Source: Pseudomonas sp. GM79 (GTDB taxonomy: Bacteria > Pseudomonadota > Gammaproteobacteria > Pseudomonadales > Pseudomonadaceae). Taken from it: a stretch of DNA of 64,000 bases. Made by a program: the position numbers and the translations under genes. The DNA lies in the NCBI RefSeq assembly GCF_000282495.1, contig NZ_AKJE01000049.1, positions 1 to 64,000 of the forward strand, in the 5' to 3' direction. Of the stretch, positions 48,164-57,571 are shown one piece after another. Each line of letters opens with the position of its first letter. Position 1 is the first letter of the stretch. The notes beneath the pieces were generated by a model. The model was not told where the DNA came from. It made no database searches and was given only the letters and a program-made list of their open reading frames with translations.

Positions 48164-48721
48164 TCAGCCGCCACTGATTTTCCAGTGTTTGACGTTATCG
48201 GCAAACACCATCTGATGCATTTCGTGGGCGATTCCGTAGGCCAGGGATTCATGCGCCGCAATTACTTTTTCTTCCGCTGAAAGGCAATGGAAAATGTCCA
48301 GTTTGGTATCCGCGTGGGCGGTTTCCAGGGCAAAGATTTGCACATACCGCGCGAGGTCGTTATCCAGGCTCGAGAGGTATTCGCGCAGCCGTTGATGGTC
48401 GACCGAGCTTTGGCTGAAGTACCAATTCATGGGGTGAATCAGAAACCGCGAATGGGGCGCGGTGATCCGGCGGCCGGCGGCCAGGTACATGATGATGCCC
48501 ATCGACTCGATGTTGCCGGCATTGATCGCGCACAGCGGCACCGGCAGGGATTTAAGGAAGGTGTAGAGGGCGAAACCAAAGTTGGTGCTGCCGCCGCTGG
48601 TGGAGAGATTCAGCAGTAAGGAGGAGGCGCCCTGGTCGATGGCGTCGAGGCAGCAGTCCCTGAAGCGTTCCATCGTGCCCTGATCAATCTGGCAATGAAA
48701 GTGGACGATGTGCTCGGTCAT
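48164..48721 (-). CDS. ClpP-like serine protease (orphan)
   Basis: A 185-residue ClpP-fold protein. LLNLSTSGGSTNFGFALYTFL is the strand and oxyanion glycine region. The nucleophile is S73 in NAGNIESMGIIMYLAAG, the histidine is H96 in RFLIHPMNW and the acid is probably D142 in TKLDIFHCLSAEEKVIAAHESLAYGIA, all at the ClpP spacing. It lacks the long handle region and hydrophobic-cleft residues of housekeeping ClpP, and no Clp ATPase is near. It could act as a small peptidase or as a crotonase-like scaffold. It is monocistronic. Confidence 0.85.
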   Translation of the reverse strand: MTEHIVHFHCQIDQGTMERFRDCCLDAIDQGASSLLLNLSTSGGSTNFGFALYTFLKSLPVPLCAINAGNIESMGIIMYLAAGRRITAPHSRFLIHPMNWYFSQSSVDHQRLREYLSSLDNDLARYVQIFALETAHADTKLDIFHCLSAEEKVIAAHESLAYGIAHEMHQMVFADNVKHWKISGG

Positions 48722-49011
48722 CGACGTACCTCCACACAGGATAAATTAGAGAGCTGATAGCTCAGCGTAACTGCTTGAATGATGCCAGACCTCAACGCGC
48801 TTTTCTTTCATCAATTTGTATAAGCGCAACTCATTTTTATACTCGTTTTACTCACACCCATTAGTCGCCGCATCCGCAGTTTTCTGGAACTAATCATCCC
48901 GATCCGCTTGTCGCAAGAGCGACAGATCAGTTCAAACTTTCAATCGCAGAAAACCTCGGAATTAGACGAGCCGACGACGAAGGCTCGTGAATAACAATGA
49001 GGAGAATGGAA

Positions 49012-49311
49012 ATGGCTAACACCGGAAACAAGAACCCAGGCAATTTTGCCAATGACCCTGGAAAAGCCTCCGAAGCCGGTAGAAAAGGCGGGGAGTCGGG
49101 CGGCGGTATGATGAACGATCCGCAACGCTCCTCCGATGCCGGCAAAAAAGGTGGACAGGCCTCAGGGGGCCGTCAATCCAGTGATACCAATCGTTCTGGC
49201 AGCGGACAGGGAGGAGGACGCCCAGACAGCTTTGTCGAAGACAGAGAGAAATCATCTGACGCAGGCAAAAAAGGAGGAGGGCAATATCCCGGCGGCGGGC
49301 GTAAACCCTGA
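49012..49311 (+). CDS. KGG-repeat stress-induced protein
   Basis: A 99-residue, glycine-rich, hydrophilic and probably disordered protein with three copies of the KGG motif: SEAGRKGG, SSDAGKKGGQASGG and SSDAGKKGG. Matches general stress proteins of the GsiB/con-10 type (KGG domain), which accumulate in dry or osmotic stress. GAGGAG lies eight bases before the ATG; the frame is open five codons more. A strong terminator follows. Confidence 0.9.
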   Translation: MANTGNKNPGNFANDPGKASEAGRKGGESGGGMMNDPQRSSDAGKKGGQASGGRQSSDTNRSGSGQGGGRPDSFVEDREKSSDAGKKGGGQYPGGGRKP

Positions 49312-49329
49312 TGCCGAGTGAAATACATC

Positions 49330-49358
49330 AAGCCCCGCTTTTGGCGGGGCTTGGTTTT
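49330..49358 (+). terminator. Rho-independent terminator
   Basis: AAGCCCCGC - TTTTG - GCGGGGCTT followed by GGTTTT, 18 bases after the KGG gene stop. Confidence 0.92.
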
Positions 49359-49547
49359 ATCCAGGTCAGATTCCTGTCGCCGCCAAGTTTCCTGAAATCA
49401 TCAGGAGTGATCTGGCCGCAACTATTGGTTCAAGTAATAGTGACAATCAAGAAACGCAAGTTCTGGTTTGTTGGGCAAAGGCGGAAAATCGCCCCCATCG
49501 AAGACGCTGCTCAATGAACCAGACTTTTTATTTTCAGGACTTCACCG

Positions 49548-49889
49548 ATGCGCCCTTTATTTGTTCCTGCCGTGACTTTCGCCTCCTTGCTGCTGGCCGG
49601 TTGCGCCTCCGCGCCGAACGACCCGACGCTGACCTTGCAGACGAAAAAAACGCCTGCCGAATACGCCGACTGCGTGATACCGAAGTTGCAGGGCAGCGCA
49701 CTGAACCCGACGGTCTCGCAAACCCAGCGCAGCTACCGGATCGTAGTGCCGAGCAAAGTCGCGGCAGACAACGTTCTCGAAGCCTACAAGGCCCCGAATG
49801 GCGGCAAGGTGTTTTTGTATGAGCGCCACTTGCTGGCATCGAACTTCATGCCTTCGAGTTTCGAACGTGCCGCGCAGGAATGCCTGTAA
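49548..49889 (+). CDS. Small lipoprotein, function unknown
   Basis: A 113-residue lipoprotein precursor: the signal VTFASLLLAGC ends in the lipobox LAGC. The mature part has two cysteines (AEYADCVIPKL and AAQECL) that could form a disulphide. No known domain beyond a general Pseudomonas lipoprotein shape. Two hairpins, the second with a T9 tract, follow within 90 bases. Confidence 0.8.
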   Translation: MRPLFVPAVTFASLLLAGCASAPNDPTLTLQTKKTPAEYADCVIPKLQGSALNPTVSQTQRSYRIVVPSKVAADNVLEAYKAPNGGKVFLYERHLLASNFMPSSFERAAQECL

Positions 49890-49945
49890 CCGGTAACCGC
49901 TTTTAAAAATGCTCCTTTGGTTGGCCGCAACCAACCAATTTTTTG

Positions 49946-49979
49946 TCCCGTGCCTCATTCGGTCACGGGATTTTTTTTT
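49946..49979 (+). terminator. Rho-independent terminator
   Basis: TCCCGTG (49946-49952) pairs with CACGGGA (49964-49970), followed by nine T. A smaller GGTTGG/CCAACC hairpin lies just before it. Confidence 0.9.
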
Positions 49980-50019
49980 GCGTGCAGGTTTTTGCGTGCA
50001 GGGTCTGGTGAGCAATGGA

Positions 50020-51441
50020 TCATTCTTTGAGAAGTGACCTTGCCGCGTGACTAGCCTGGTTCCTGCTCTTGAAATGTGAGAATTGGTAGGCGATGGCCAA
50101 CCAAATGAACCATGCAGGCATCACGCACAGTGCAAGACGGGTGTCTGGCCGAAGAGCCAGCAGGCACAACACAAATGCGAGAAATGCGAGGGAGAACCAG
50201 GCCATCGGCACGCCTCCAGGCATTTTGTACCGGGATTGCGCATGCAGGTCGGGCCTTGCTTTGCGATAAGCAATGTAAGACGCCAGGATGGTCGACCAGG
50301 TAAAGATCACCAGGATGGCCGACACCGTCGACACGATGGTAAAAGCAGTCATGACTTCAGGGATGATGAACAGCAGCAGCACCCCCAGCAGCATCAGAAA
50401 GGTCGTGAAGGCCAGGCTAATGAGCGGAACGCTGTTTTTCGACAGCCGTCTGAAAATACCGGGTGCATTACCCAGGTCGGCCAGGCCGAACAACATGCGG
50501 CTGGACGAGAAGACGCCGCTGTTGGCGGATGACGCCGCAGAGGTCAGCACCACAAAGTTGACAATGCCGGCCGCCGCTGGAAAACCCGCGATCAGGAACA
50601 GTTCGACAAAGGGACTTTTGTTGGGCGATACCTGCTGCCACGAGGTCACCGCGATGATGCAGACCAGGGACAGAACATAAAAAAGGATGATCCTGAGCGG
50701 TATGGAATTGATGGCTTTGGGCAGCGTCTTTTCGGGCGACCTGGTTTCGGCTGCCGCGGTGCCGATTAACTCTGTGCCCGCGAACGAAAAGATCGCCATC
50801 TGAAAGCCGGCGAAGAAGCCGAACAGGCCGTTGGGGAAAGCGGCCTGCTTGTCCAGCAGGTGCGTCAGGGAAGCCGTGACTCCCGTGGGTGAGACGAAGG
50901 AGCTGGCAATCAGCAGCACACTGACGGAGATCAGCGCGACGACGGCGATTATCTTGATGATCGCGAACCAGAATTCAACCTCGCCGAACAGTTTGACGGT
51001 GAGTACATTCAAGGCAAACAGGGTCAGCATCATGCCGATGGCGGGGATCCAGGCCGGTACATCAGGGAACCAGTATTGAAAGAAGCCCCCAACGACTACT
51101 GCATCTCCCACAACGGCCACGCTCCAGCTCAACCAGTATGACCAACCGAGAAAGAAGGCCGCACGAGGGCCGAGGTAGGCCCCGGCAAAGTCAGCGAAGC
51201 TTTTGAAGTTCAGGTTAGATAAAAGCAGTTCTCCCATGGCACGCATGACGAAGTAAACAAAAAGACCGATGATCATATAGATAAGTATGATCGAGGTGCC
51301 GGACAGGGCGATGATCTTGCCGGAGCCCATGAACAGCCCCGTGCCAATGGCGCCGCCCATGGCCATTAGTTGAATGTGGCGATTGCTGAGTGTGCGCTGT
51401 AATACGGCTTGTTCAGTTATTTCATGCGTATCTGATTTCAT
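50020..51441 (-). CDS. Amino acid permease (AAT family)
   Basis: A 473-residue inner-membrane permease with 12 helices. RTLSNRHIQLMAMGGAIGTGLFMGSG is the AAT-family signature, and AGTELIGTAAAETRSPEKTLPKAI the second one. It is closest in type to the CycA/D-serine-D-alanine-glycine branch, but specificity cannot be read. AGAGG is eight bases before the ATG. It lies after the ocd gene on the same strand with a 125-base gap, so it probably imports the amino acid handled by ornithine cyclodeaminase and the amidohydrolase. Confidence 0.92.
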   Translation of the reverse strand: MKSDTHEITEQAVLQRTLSNRHIQLMAMGGAIGTGLFMGSGKIIALSGTSIILIYMIIGLFVYFVMRAMGELLLSNLNFKSFADFAGAYLGPRAAFFLGWSYWLSWSVAVVGDAVVVGGFFQYWFPDVPAWIPAIGMMLTLFALNVLTVKLFGEVEFWFAIIKIIAVVALISVSVLLIASSFVSPTGVTASLTHLLDKQAAFPNGLFGFFAGFQMAIFSFAGTELIGTAAAETRSPEKTLPKAINSIPLRIILFYVLSLVCIIAVTSWQQVSPNKSPFVELFLIAGFPAAAGIVNFVVLTSAASSANSGVFSSSRMLFGLADLGNAPGIFRRLSKNSVPLISLAFTTFLMLLGVLLLFIIPEVMTAFTIVSTVSAILVIFTWSTILASYIAYRKARPDLHAQSRYKMPGGVPMAWFSLAFLAFVLCLLALRPDTRLALCVMPAWFIWLAIAYQFSHFKSRNQASHAARSLLKE

Positions 51442-51566
51442 CACAAAACCTCTTGATTTTATGTTTTTTGAGTTTTGGCAGAAAAATAGTGCGTGTGCTT
51501 TATTGTTGTATGTATTGCGCCTTGCCGGGTCAGGGTGCTGGTTCGCACTCTTGCAATAGCGGTTAA

Positions 51567-52592
51567 TCAGTTAGCGTTACCCTCAATCAGCTGATACAGG
51601 TTTTTTATATTGGCGGGTGTGGGAACAAGATGGATTTTTTCACCGATCGCGTATTTGCCAGCTTGGTCATGCAAATAACGAAGTGAAGAAAAGTCTTCAA
51701 GCGCAAACCCCACTGAGTCGAACACCGTGACTTGGGTGTCACTTTCTCGGCCTGGTTCGTTATCCCGAACGATGCGGAAATATTCGATGACAGGAAAGTC
51801 AGCGTCCAGTTGCTGAATGTCGCCTTCAATGCGCGTTTGCGGTTCAAACTCGACAATGATCCGGGCGTTGCGCAGGATATCGGCATGAAGTTCGGTTTTC
51901 CCGGGACAGTCACCGCCAACCGCGTTGATATGCATGCCAGGGTCGATCATGTCGGGTGTCAAAATTGTCGCGTAGGCCTTGTCTGCTGTGACGGTGGTGA
52001 TGATATCAACGCCTTTGACGGCTTCGTGCACCGAGGCGGCTACGGTGACATTGATGCCGGTATAGCTTTCCAGGTTTTGTTTCAGTTTCAATGAAGCAGC
52101 GCTGTCGATATCAAATATCCGCACCTCGTTGATCCCGAGCATTTCATAAAAGGCAATGGCCTGGAATTCGCTCTGGGCGCCATTTCCGATAATGGCCATG
52201 CGTGTCGAACCCTTGCGTGCCAAGGACTGGGCTACCAGGGCGGACGTTGCCGCTGTGCGAACCGCGGTGGTCAGGGTGAGTTCGCTGAGGACTGTGGGGT
52301 ATCCGCTATCAACGTCCGCCAAAACACCAAAGGCCATGACTGTCAGCAGATTGTTGCTGGCATTGGCGGGGTGGCCGTTCACATATTTGAATGAATATTG
52401 CTTGCCGTCGTCGGTCGGCATCAACTCGATGACCCCGGAATCGGAGTGATTGGCCGTACGTGGGGACTTATCAAAGTCAGCCCAACGGCAATAGTCGGCA
52501 TTGATGTAGAGCGCCATTTCCCTGATGGCATTACCGATTCCGATTTTTCGAAAAAGCGTCGCCGCATGATCAACGTCTATGAATAGAGTCAT
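51567..52592 (-). CDS. Ornithine cyclodeaminase family protein
   Basis: A 341-residue NAD-binding protein of the ornithine cyclodeaminase/mu-crystallin family. MAIIGNGAQSEFQAIAFYEML is the Rossmann glycine motif; VRTAATSALVAQSLARKGS and GMHINAVGGDCPGKTEL are hallmark segments, the latter with the catalytic aspartate region. It would convert L-ornithine to L-proline with ammonia loss, or act on a related amino acid. The start at 52592 has GAGAG upstream; the frame is open 16 codons more. It follows the deacetylase-like gene by 51 bases. Confidence 0.9.
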   Translation of the reverse strand: MTLFIDVDHAATLFRKIGIGNAIREMALYINADYCRWADFDKSPRTANHSDSGVIELMPTDDGKQYSFKYVNGHPANASNNLLTVMAFGVLADVDSGYPTVLSELTLTTAVRTAATSALVAQSLARKGSTRMAIIGNGAQSEFQAIAFYEMLGINEVRIFDIDSAASLKLKQNLESYTGINVTVAASVHEAVKGVDIITTVTADKAYATILTPDMIDPGMHINAVGGDCPGKTELHADILRNARIIVEFEPQTRIEGDIQQLDADFPVIEYFRIVRDNEPGRESDTQVTVFDSVGFALEDFSSLRYLHDQAGKYAIGEKIHLVPTPANIKNLYQLIEGNAN

Positions 52593-52643
52593 CTGTGTTC
52601 TCTCTGAACTGTAAGTCGAGGGGGTTATATCGGTCTTCAAAAC

Positions 52644-53678
52644 TCAGGATTGTTTACTCTCATATCCATGAAGTACGTTGACCGCATTGATACCGATTTC
52701 ATCGACCATGTATCCACCTTCCATGACGAAGAGCGTAGGGGCGCCAACAGTGGCGATAATTTCACCCATGCCAAAGAAGTCATCACTTTCCAGAAGAAAA
52801 TGGCTGATCGGATCGTCCTTGAAGGTATCGACACCCAAGGAAATAACTAGCAACTCAGGCGAGAAGCTCCGAAGTTTTTTGCAGGCATGCATCAGGGCGT
52901 TCTGGTAACTCTGCCACGTGGTATTTTTCGGTAACGGATAATTCAGGTTATAACCTTCGCCGGCACCGGTGCCGCATTCGGAACTGAAACCTGAGTAATA
53001 AGGATAAGAAACCGACGGCTCTCCATGCAGAGAGGCAAACATCACATCATTGCGGTTATAGAAGATGTTTTGCGTTCCGTTACCATGATGGAAGTCGACG
53101 TCCAGCACCGCGACACGTTTAGCACCTTGGGTGAGTGCATGTTGCGCGGCAATGGCCGCGTTATTCAGGTAGCAGTAGCCTCCCATGTACTCACGAGCAG
53201 CATGGTGTCCGGGCGGACGACACAGGGCAAAGGCACTGTTATGGCCTTCGTTGATCAACGATAGGCCGGTGAGGGCAATGTCCGCGCTGGTTTTGACTGC
53301 ATCCCAAGTGGTCGCGGTGATCGGCGAACCGGCATCCATGGCAAAGAAACCGAGCTTGCCATCAATGAACGCGGGGACGTGTTCATTGGACAGGTCGCGT
53401 ACCGGCCAGACCAGGGGAAGGGCGTCATGCTCCCGACCTGTTGCCGTCCATTCGGACCAAGCGGTTTCCAGAAAGGAAACATAGCGCTCACTGTGTGCAT
53501 TGACGTAGCACGCCCGGTCAAACGTTCGCGGGACGATGATATCGCCGAGCCCAACGTGTTGGACTCGGTCGCGAACGGTATCCGCTCGGCTTGGCTGTTC
53601 GAAAGAAGGTTTTAGAACGCCGTCCTTTAATTCGGTCCCATGGTGCAAGCGATGGGAATCGCTGAAAACTGTAAGCAT
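52644..53678 (-). CDS. Histone deacetylase-like / acetylpolyamine amidohydrolase
   Basis: A 344-residue zinc hydrolase of the arginase-deacetylase fold. The active-site blocks are CRPPGHHAAREYMGGYCYLNNAAIAA (tandem histidines), VLDVDFHHGNGTQNIFY (zinc aspartate and histidine) and LGVDTFKDDPISHF (second aspartate). Bacterial members with this N-terminus (FSDSHRLHHGTELKDG) deacetylate acetylpolyamines such as acetylputrescine or acetylcadaverine. Pairing with ornithine cyclodeaminase and a permease fits ornithine/polyamine catabolism. It is divergent from the Lrp gene. Confidence 0.92.
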   Translation of the reverse strand: MLTVFSDSHRLHHGTELKDGVLKPSFEQPSRADTVRDRVQHVGLGDIIVPRTFDRACYVNAHSERYVSFLETAWSEWTATGREHDALPLVWPVRDLSNEHVPAFIDGKLGFFAMDAGSPITATTWDAVKTSADIALTGLSLINEGHNSAFALCRPPGHHAAREYMGGYCYLNNAAIAAQHALTQGAKRVAVLDVDFHHGNGTQNIFYNRNDVMFASLHGEPSVSYPYYSGFSSECGTGAGEGYNLNYPLPKNTTWQSYQNALMHACKKLRSFSPELLVISLGVDTFKDDPISHFLLESDDFFGMGEIIATVGAPTLFVMEGGYMVDEIGINAVNVLHGYESKQS

Positions 53679-53798
53679 TTATACGCATCCGTCATGGTGG
53701 TCCAGTGCCAATATTTTGTTCTGGTACGGATGCACTTTCTTTGCTTTTTGTTCTCGCTCTGCTAGCGTAATCGGGAATATTTTTCGGTTAGTTACAGA

Positions 53799-54299
53799 AT
53801 GAAGAAAAAAATTACTCATCGCGCCGTGCTTGACGATACCGACCTTTCCATCCTTGCCTTGTTGCAGGAAGACGCCAGCATTTCCAACGCCGAATTGAGT
53901 GAACGCCTCTCGCTAAGCCTGACTCCATGCTGGAGGCGGCGCAAGAGACTGGAAGAGGAGGGAGTGATCAAGGATTACCAGGCAAACCTGGACCGGCGCA
54001 AGCTGGGGCTGGACATCATGGCGTTCGTGCATATTCGCTTTGCCACGCACACTGACCACACCCCCGAAGCCTTTGAAGCCGTCATCATGCAGCTCCCCGA
54101 GGTCTTGTCTTGCCACAAGATCACGGGGGATGCCGATTACCTTTTGCAAGTACTGGCTCAGGATCTTGATAGCTACAGTGACTTCGTCGAGAGCGTATTG
54201 AGACGACAACTCGGTATCGCCTCTATCCAGTCAAGTCTTGCGTTGCGTGAGGTCAAAACGACCAGTCGTATCGCCATTCCGGGGCGGACAAAGCAGTAA
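53799..54299 (+). CDS. Lrp/AsnC-family regulator
   Basis: A 166-residue regulator. HTH: LDDTDLSILALLQEDASISNAELSERLSLSLTPCWRRRKRLEEEGVI; the C-terminal RAM effector domain has VLSCHKITGDADYLLQVLAQDLDSY. It is divergent from the amidohydrolase gene, with 120 bases between, and most likely controls the amidohydrolase-cyclodeaminase-permease operon in response to an amino acid. Confidence 0.93.
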   Translation: MKKKITHRAVLDDTDLSILALLQEDASISNAELSERLSLSLTPCWRRRKRLEEEGVIKDYQANLDRRKLGLDIMAFVHIRFATHTDHTPEAFEAVIMQLPEVLSCHKITGDADYLLQVLAQDLDSYSDFVESVLRRQLGIASIQSSLALREVKTTSRIAIPGRTKQ

Positions 54300-54451
54300 A
54301 CGGGCGTTACAGACCGGACGTCCCGCCAACCTCATGACTGCTTTTGCTTGCGCTAGCATGAAAGATGTTCAGGCCACTCGCCATTGAGACTGGTCATGGC
54401 TGTGTCGAGTGTGCGTGACGGGCGCTGTCAATTGCAGGGGCCGGAGGAGGC

Positions 54452-55639
54452 GTGTTGAAACCATTCCAGCTCAGACCTAGCGCCTCAACCCTGAACATGT
54501 TGCGTCAAGCATGCCTGCAACGGCGTGATGCGGTGCCGCCAACGTTAACGGAAAAAGCGCTGATCCCGGGCATTCCAGATGCTCGCTACTGGCTGGACCA
54601 GGACCTGACGCCGTTCATTCGGGATGTGAGCCTGGCCAACCTTCGAGAGGCTGAGGTGCTCGCCAGCGCAGGGCTACCAAATGACATGCTGCCGCGGGCA
54701 AATTTGCTGGCCGTTTCGGGCGGCGGCGACGCTGGCACATTCGCCGGGGGTATCATTGCAGGATGGACCCTGCATGGGACTCGACCTGTGTTCAAAGTCG
54801 TCACCGGCATTAGCGCTGGCGCCCTGGTCGCCCCGTTTGCCTACCTGGGGCCACAGTACGACGATGTCATTGTGCGTATCTGCAATGCAGTCGGTCCAAA
54901 AGACATTTTCCATGCGCGCAATTTGCTGACCCGTCTTACCAGCGATGGCATGGCGCACAGCAAGCCACTGTCGCGGCTCATTGCACAGCACGTCACTGCC
55001 GAGATTCTTGCGGCGATCGCCTCGGAATACGCCAAGGGACGGCTCCTGATGATCGGTACCACCGACCTTGATTCGGGGCGCCCGGTCACCTGGAACATGG
55101 GGGCTATTGCCTCCAGCCATGCACCGGGAGCGCTCGAGCTGTTTCGCAACATCATGGTCGCGTCGATGAGTATTCCCGGTGCCGTCTCACCCGTCATGAT
55201 TGATGTGGACGTTAACGGCCACCCGTTTCAGGAAATGCACGTGGACGGAGGTGTCCTTACGCAAGTGTTCCTTTACCCACCCGGCACCGTGATGGCGCTG
55301 AACCAGGTGCCGGGGGCGCGTTTGCGCCGTGAACGGCATTTCTATGTGATTCGCAACGGCAAACTGGAACTGCAATGGTCCGGAACGAAGCGCCGAACCT
55401 TGAGCATTGGCGGTCGTGCCATCAGCGCATTGATCCAGACTCAAGGGATCAGCGATCTGGATCGAATTTACCGAATTGCCCAGCAGGATGGGGCGGACTT
55501 CAATCTGGCGTACATCGGCTCCGATTTCCATGTTTCTCGCCTCCATAAATTCGATGGCGAGTACATGAAGCGCTTGTTCAAATACGCCTTTGAACTCAGT
55601 GCCAAAGGCTATCCGTGGCATAAATCGCCGAGTACGTGA
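54452..55639 (+). CDS. Patatin-like phospholipase
   Basis: A 395-residue protein with the patatin fold. AVSGGGDAGTFAGGIIAGW is the glycine-rich oxyanion region, the nucleophile is S121 in TGISAGALVAPF, and the aspartate of the dyad is D265 in HVDGGVL. The GTG start at 54452 has GGAGGAGG directly upstream. No clear signal peptide: the N-terminus KPFQLRPSASTLNMLRQ is polar, so the protein is probably cytoplasmic or exported by an unusual route. Physiological lipid substrate unknown. Confidence 0.9.
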   Translation: MLKPFQLRPSASTLNMLRQACLQRRDAVPPTLTEKALIPGIPDARYWLDQDLTPFIRDVSLANLREAEVLASAGLPNDMLPRANLLAVSGGGDAGTFAGGIIAGWTLHGTRPVFKVVTGISAGALVAPFAYLGPQYDDVIVRICNAVGPKDIFHARNLLTRLTSDGMAHSKPLSRLIAQHVTAEILAAIASEYAKGRLLMIGTTDLDSGRPVTWNMGAIASSHAPGALELFRNIMVASMSIPGAVSPVMIDVDVNGHPFQEMHVDGGVLTQVFLYPPGTVMALNQVPGARLRRERHFYVIRNGKLELQWSGTKRRTLSIGGRAISALIQTQGISDLDRIYRIAQQDGADFNLAYIGSDFHVSRLHKFDGEYMKRLFKYAFELSAKGYPWHKSPST

Positions 55640-55648
55640 GAGACGGTC

Positions 55649-56302
55649 TCAGCCGATCGGCTCGGCCGTACAACTCATTTCCCCTGAGCCCGGCTTCTGG
55701 AAAAGCACCGCGTTGCCGTCTTGCCAGAAGCTGTAGTTTCCTTGGGAATCCTTGCCGGTGTATTGGGCTCCCGAAGCATTCTGCACCTGACTCAGGGTGA
55801 TCGAGCTGTTCGCCCATTTCAGGTACACGACACCAGGCTGCGTGTTAAAGAAAGTGGCCGCAAGCAGCGCATTAAACCCTGTACACCGAAACGCCAGCGG
55901 GCCTTCGGTGAGTCTGTCTGGATCCTTGGTTCTTGCAATGACCGAGCCTTGACGCAGTTGGTGCGCGCGTTCGGCATACTGTCGGACCGTACACGCCTTG
56001 GGCGCAGGGTCGGAGGCACACTGATTGCGGGCGTCGATCCAGAACTGCTGGTCGATCATGATTTTGTCCGGACGCGGTACTGAATGATTGTCGGTGATCG
56101 CCAGGCGATAAAGACGCGTCAGTTCGATGTCCATTTGCAGCAGTTGTGGGTCGCGACAAATCAGCTTTTCGACAAACGCCCTTGCCGTAGCGCAGTCGAA
56201 ACTGGTGTGGAAGATGGGCGAAGCATTTGCACAGGTGCTCGTCGCCGCGCACACGCTGGCAACGAACAGACAGGTGAGCGTTTTCATGTTGGGCTGATTC
56301 AT
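55649..56302 (-). CDS. Exported LprI/MliC-like lysozyme-inhibitor protein
   Basis: A 217-residue exported protein. After a signal peptide (LTCLFVASVCAATSTCANA) comes an LprI-type segment (FDCATARAFVEKLICRDPQLLQMDIELTRLYRLA, RNQCASD) and then a C-terminal MliC-like domain (LAFRCTGFNALLAATFFNTQPGVVYLKWANSSITL, GNYSFWQDGNAVLF, SCTAEPIG), which in MliC blocks the lysozyme active site. Its single-chain combination of both inhibitor-type domains is less common. The ATG at 55649's partner end (56302) or one five codons inside (56287) may start. It is convergent with the patatin gene. Confidence 0.8.
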   Translation of the reverse strand: MNQPNMKTLTCLFVASVCAATSTCANASPIFHTSFDCATARAFVEKLICRDPQLLQMDIELTRLYRLAITDNHSVPRPDKIMIDQQFWIDARNQCASDPAPKACTVRQYAERAHQLRQGSVIARTKDPDRLTEGPLAFRCTGFNALLAATFFNTQPGVVYLKWANSSITLSQVQNASGAQYTGKDSQGNYSFWQDGNAVLFQKPGSGEMSCTAEPIG

Positions 56303-56388
56303 TACCTGATACCCGGATTGCTGTGAGATCTATTGATCCGTTGAACAGTTATTTGCTCGCATTGGGTGTATCGCAGTATAAGGCTGTA

Positions 56389-57393
56389 TTACAGATTGGA
56401 CTGGCGAGCTCGCCAGGTTGATGGACTGCAATCGAAGTGCCGGCTGAACCAGCGGGAGAAGGCACTAAGTTCGGAAAACCCCAGAACCCCGGCTATCTCA
56501 CTCAAACGTTGATTGGAATGTGCCAGGTGACGCATTGCCAGCTCTGCACGCACCTGATCCAGCAGCGAGGAAAATGTTTCCCCCTCCTGCGCAAGCTTGC
56601 GATGCAGTGTTCGCCTGTCCCATCCCAAATTGGCCGCCACTTGTTCCACCGAGCAATGGCCCGTGGGCAGCACTATCCAGATCATCTGGCGCACCTTTTC
56701 AAGTAAAGCTGTTTTGGATTCTTCGCGGATACTGTGCAGATACTGATGAACATAACGGGCCATGTCCGGATCGGCACTGGGCAGTGCCTTGTCCAGATCG
56801 GTACTGCGGCAAACGATGCCATCCATCAGACTATTGAACTGCACGGAGGTGGCGAATATGCGGCGGTGTCGACTGTCGTCCATCGGCGCTGCGTGACGAA
56901 AACAAACTATTGAAGGGTGCCAGTGGTTCCCCAGCAAGGTTTTCAGCAGGCGGTGGGTCACCCCCACTGACAGTTCCATCGCCTGACGCACCGGCAGGTT
57001 TCCCACTGTGACCTGTTCCATGCGCAAAACCACCACGCCGCCACTCTCCTCGATATTCAACACCAGCCCCTGATTGTGGAGGAACAGGAAGTCGCGGAAC
57101 GCTTCCATGGCCGAACGGATCGTCTGTTCGTCACGCCACAGCAGCGCCAGAGGCCCCAGATTGGAGAGCTTGCGGGTTTCGGCCATGCGCAAGCCAAAAT
57201 CGTCCACACCCGCTTCACGCGCCGAATTTTCGAGCAGACGTGCTACAGCTTCGTTGGGAATCTTCAAATCCGGTTGAAGCAGGCATCGGTGGTCGAGGCC
57301 GACGAGGCGCAATTGCTCCAGGTGATCAACGTGTAGCGATCGGGCTATTTCAGCGTAGTTGGTCAAGCTGGCACTGCGAACAAGGCCACTCAT
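56389..57393 (-). CDS. AraC-family regulator (arabinose-binding-like N-terminus)
   Basis: A 334-residue regulator. The N-terminal domain is of the Arabinose_bd type of OruR/ArgR-like proteins (IARSLHVDHLEQLRLVGLDHRCLLQPDLKIPNEAVARLLE), and the C-terminal AraC HTH reads SVEQVAANLGWDRRTLHRKLAQEG and RLSEIAGVLGFSELSAFSRWFSRHF. It is divergent from the PHA synthase gene with 178 bases between them, which makes that gene the likely target. Signal unknown. Confidence 0.92.
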   Translation of the reverse strand: MSGLVRSASLTNYAEIARSLHVDHLEQLRLVGLDHRCLLQPDLKIPNEAVARLLENSAREAGVDDFGLRMAETRKLSNLGPLALLWRDEQTIRSAMEAFRDFLFLHNQGLVLNIEESGGVVVLRMEQVTVGNLPVRQAMELSVGVTHRLLKTLLGNHWHPSIVCFRHAAPMDDSRHRRIFATSVQFNSLMDGIVCRSTDLDKALPSADPDMARYVHQYLHSIREESKTALLEKVRQMIWIVLPTGHCSVEQVAANLGWDRRTLHRKLAQEGETFSSLLDQVRAELAMRHLAHSNQRLSEIAGVLGFSELSAFSRWFSRHFDCSPSTWRARQSNL

Positions 57394-57571
57394 GAATGAT
57401 GATTTCTCAAGTCGGGACAGCGATTTATCAGCTTAGCAGGTGGATGTCCCGCAAAGTCAAGGTGAACGCCGGCAGCTGCGCGACACTGCGTCACGTCCCA
57501 TCGTGCCTGCATCGTCAGATGGGGATTGCTCGTTGCCCTCAAGGCTTGTGTACAAAAACAAGAGAATGGCT

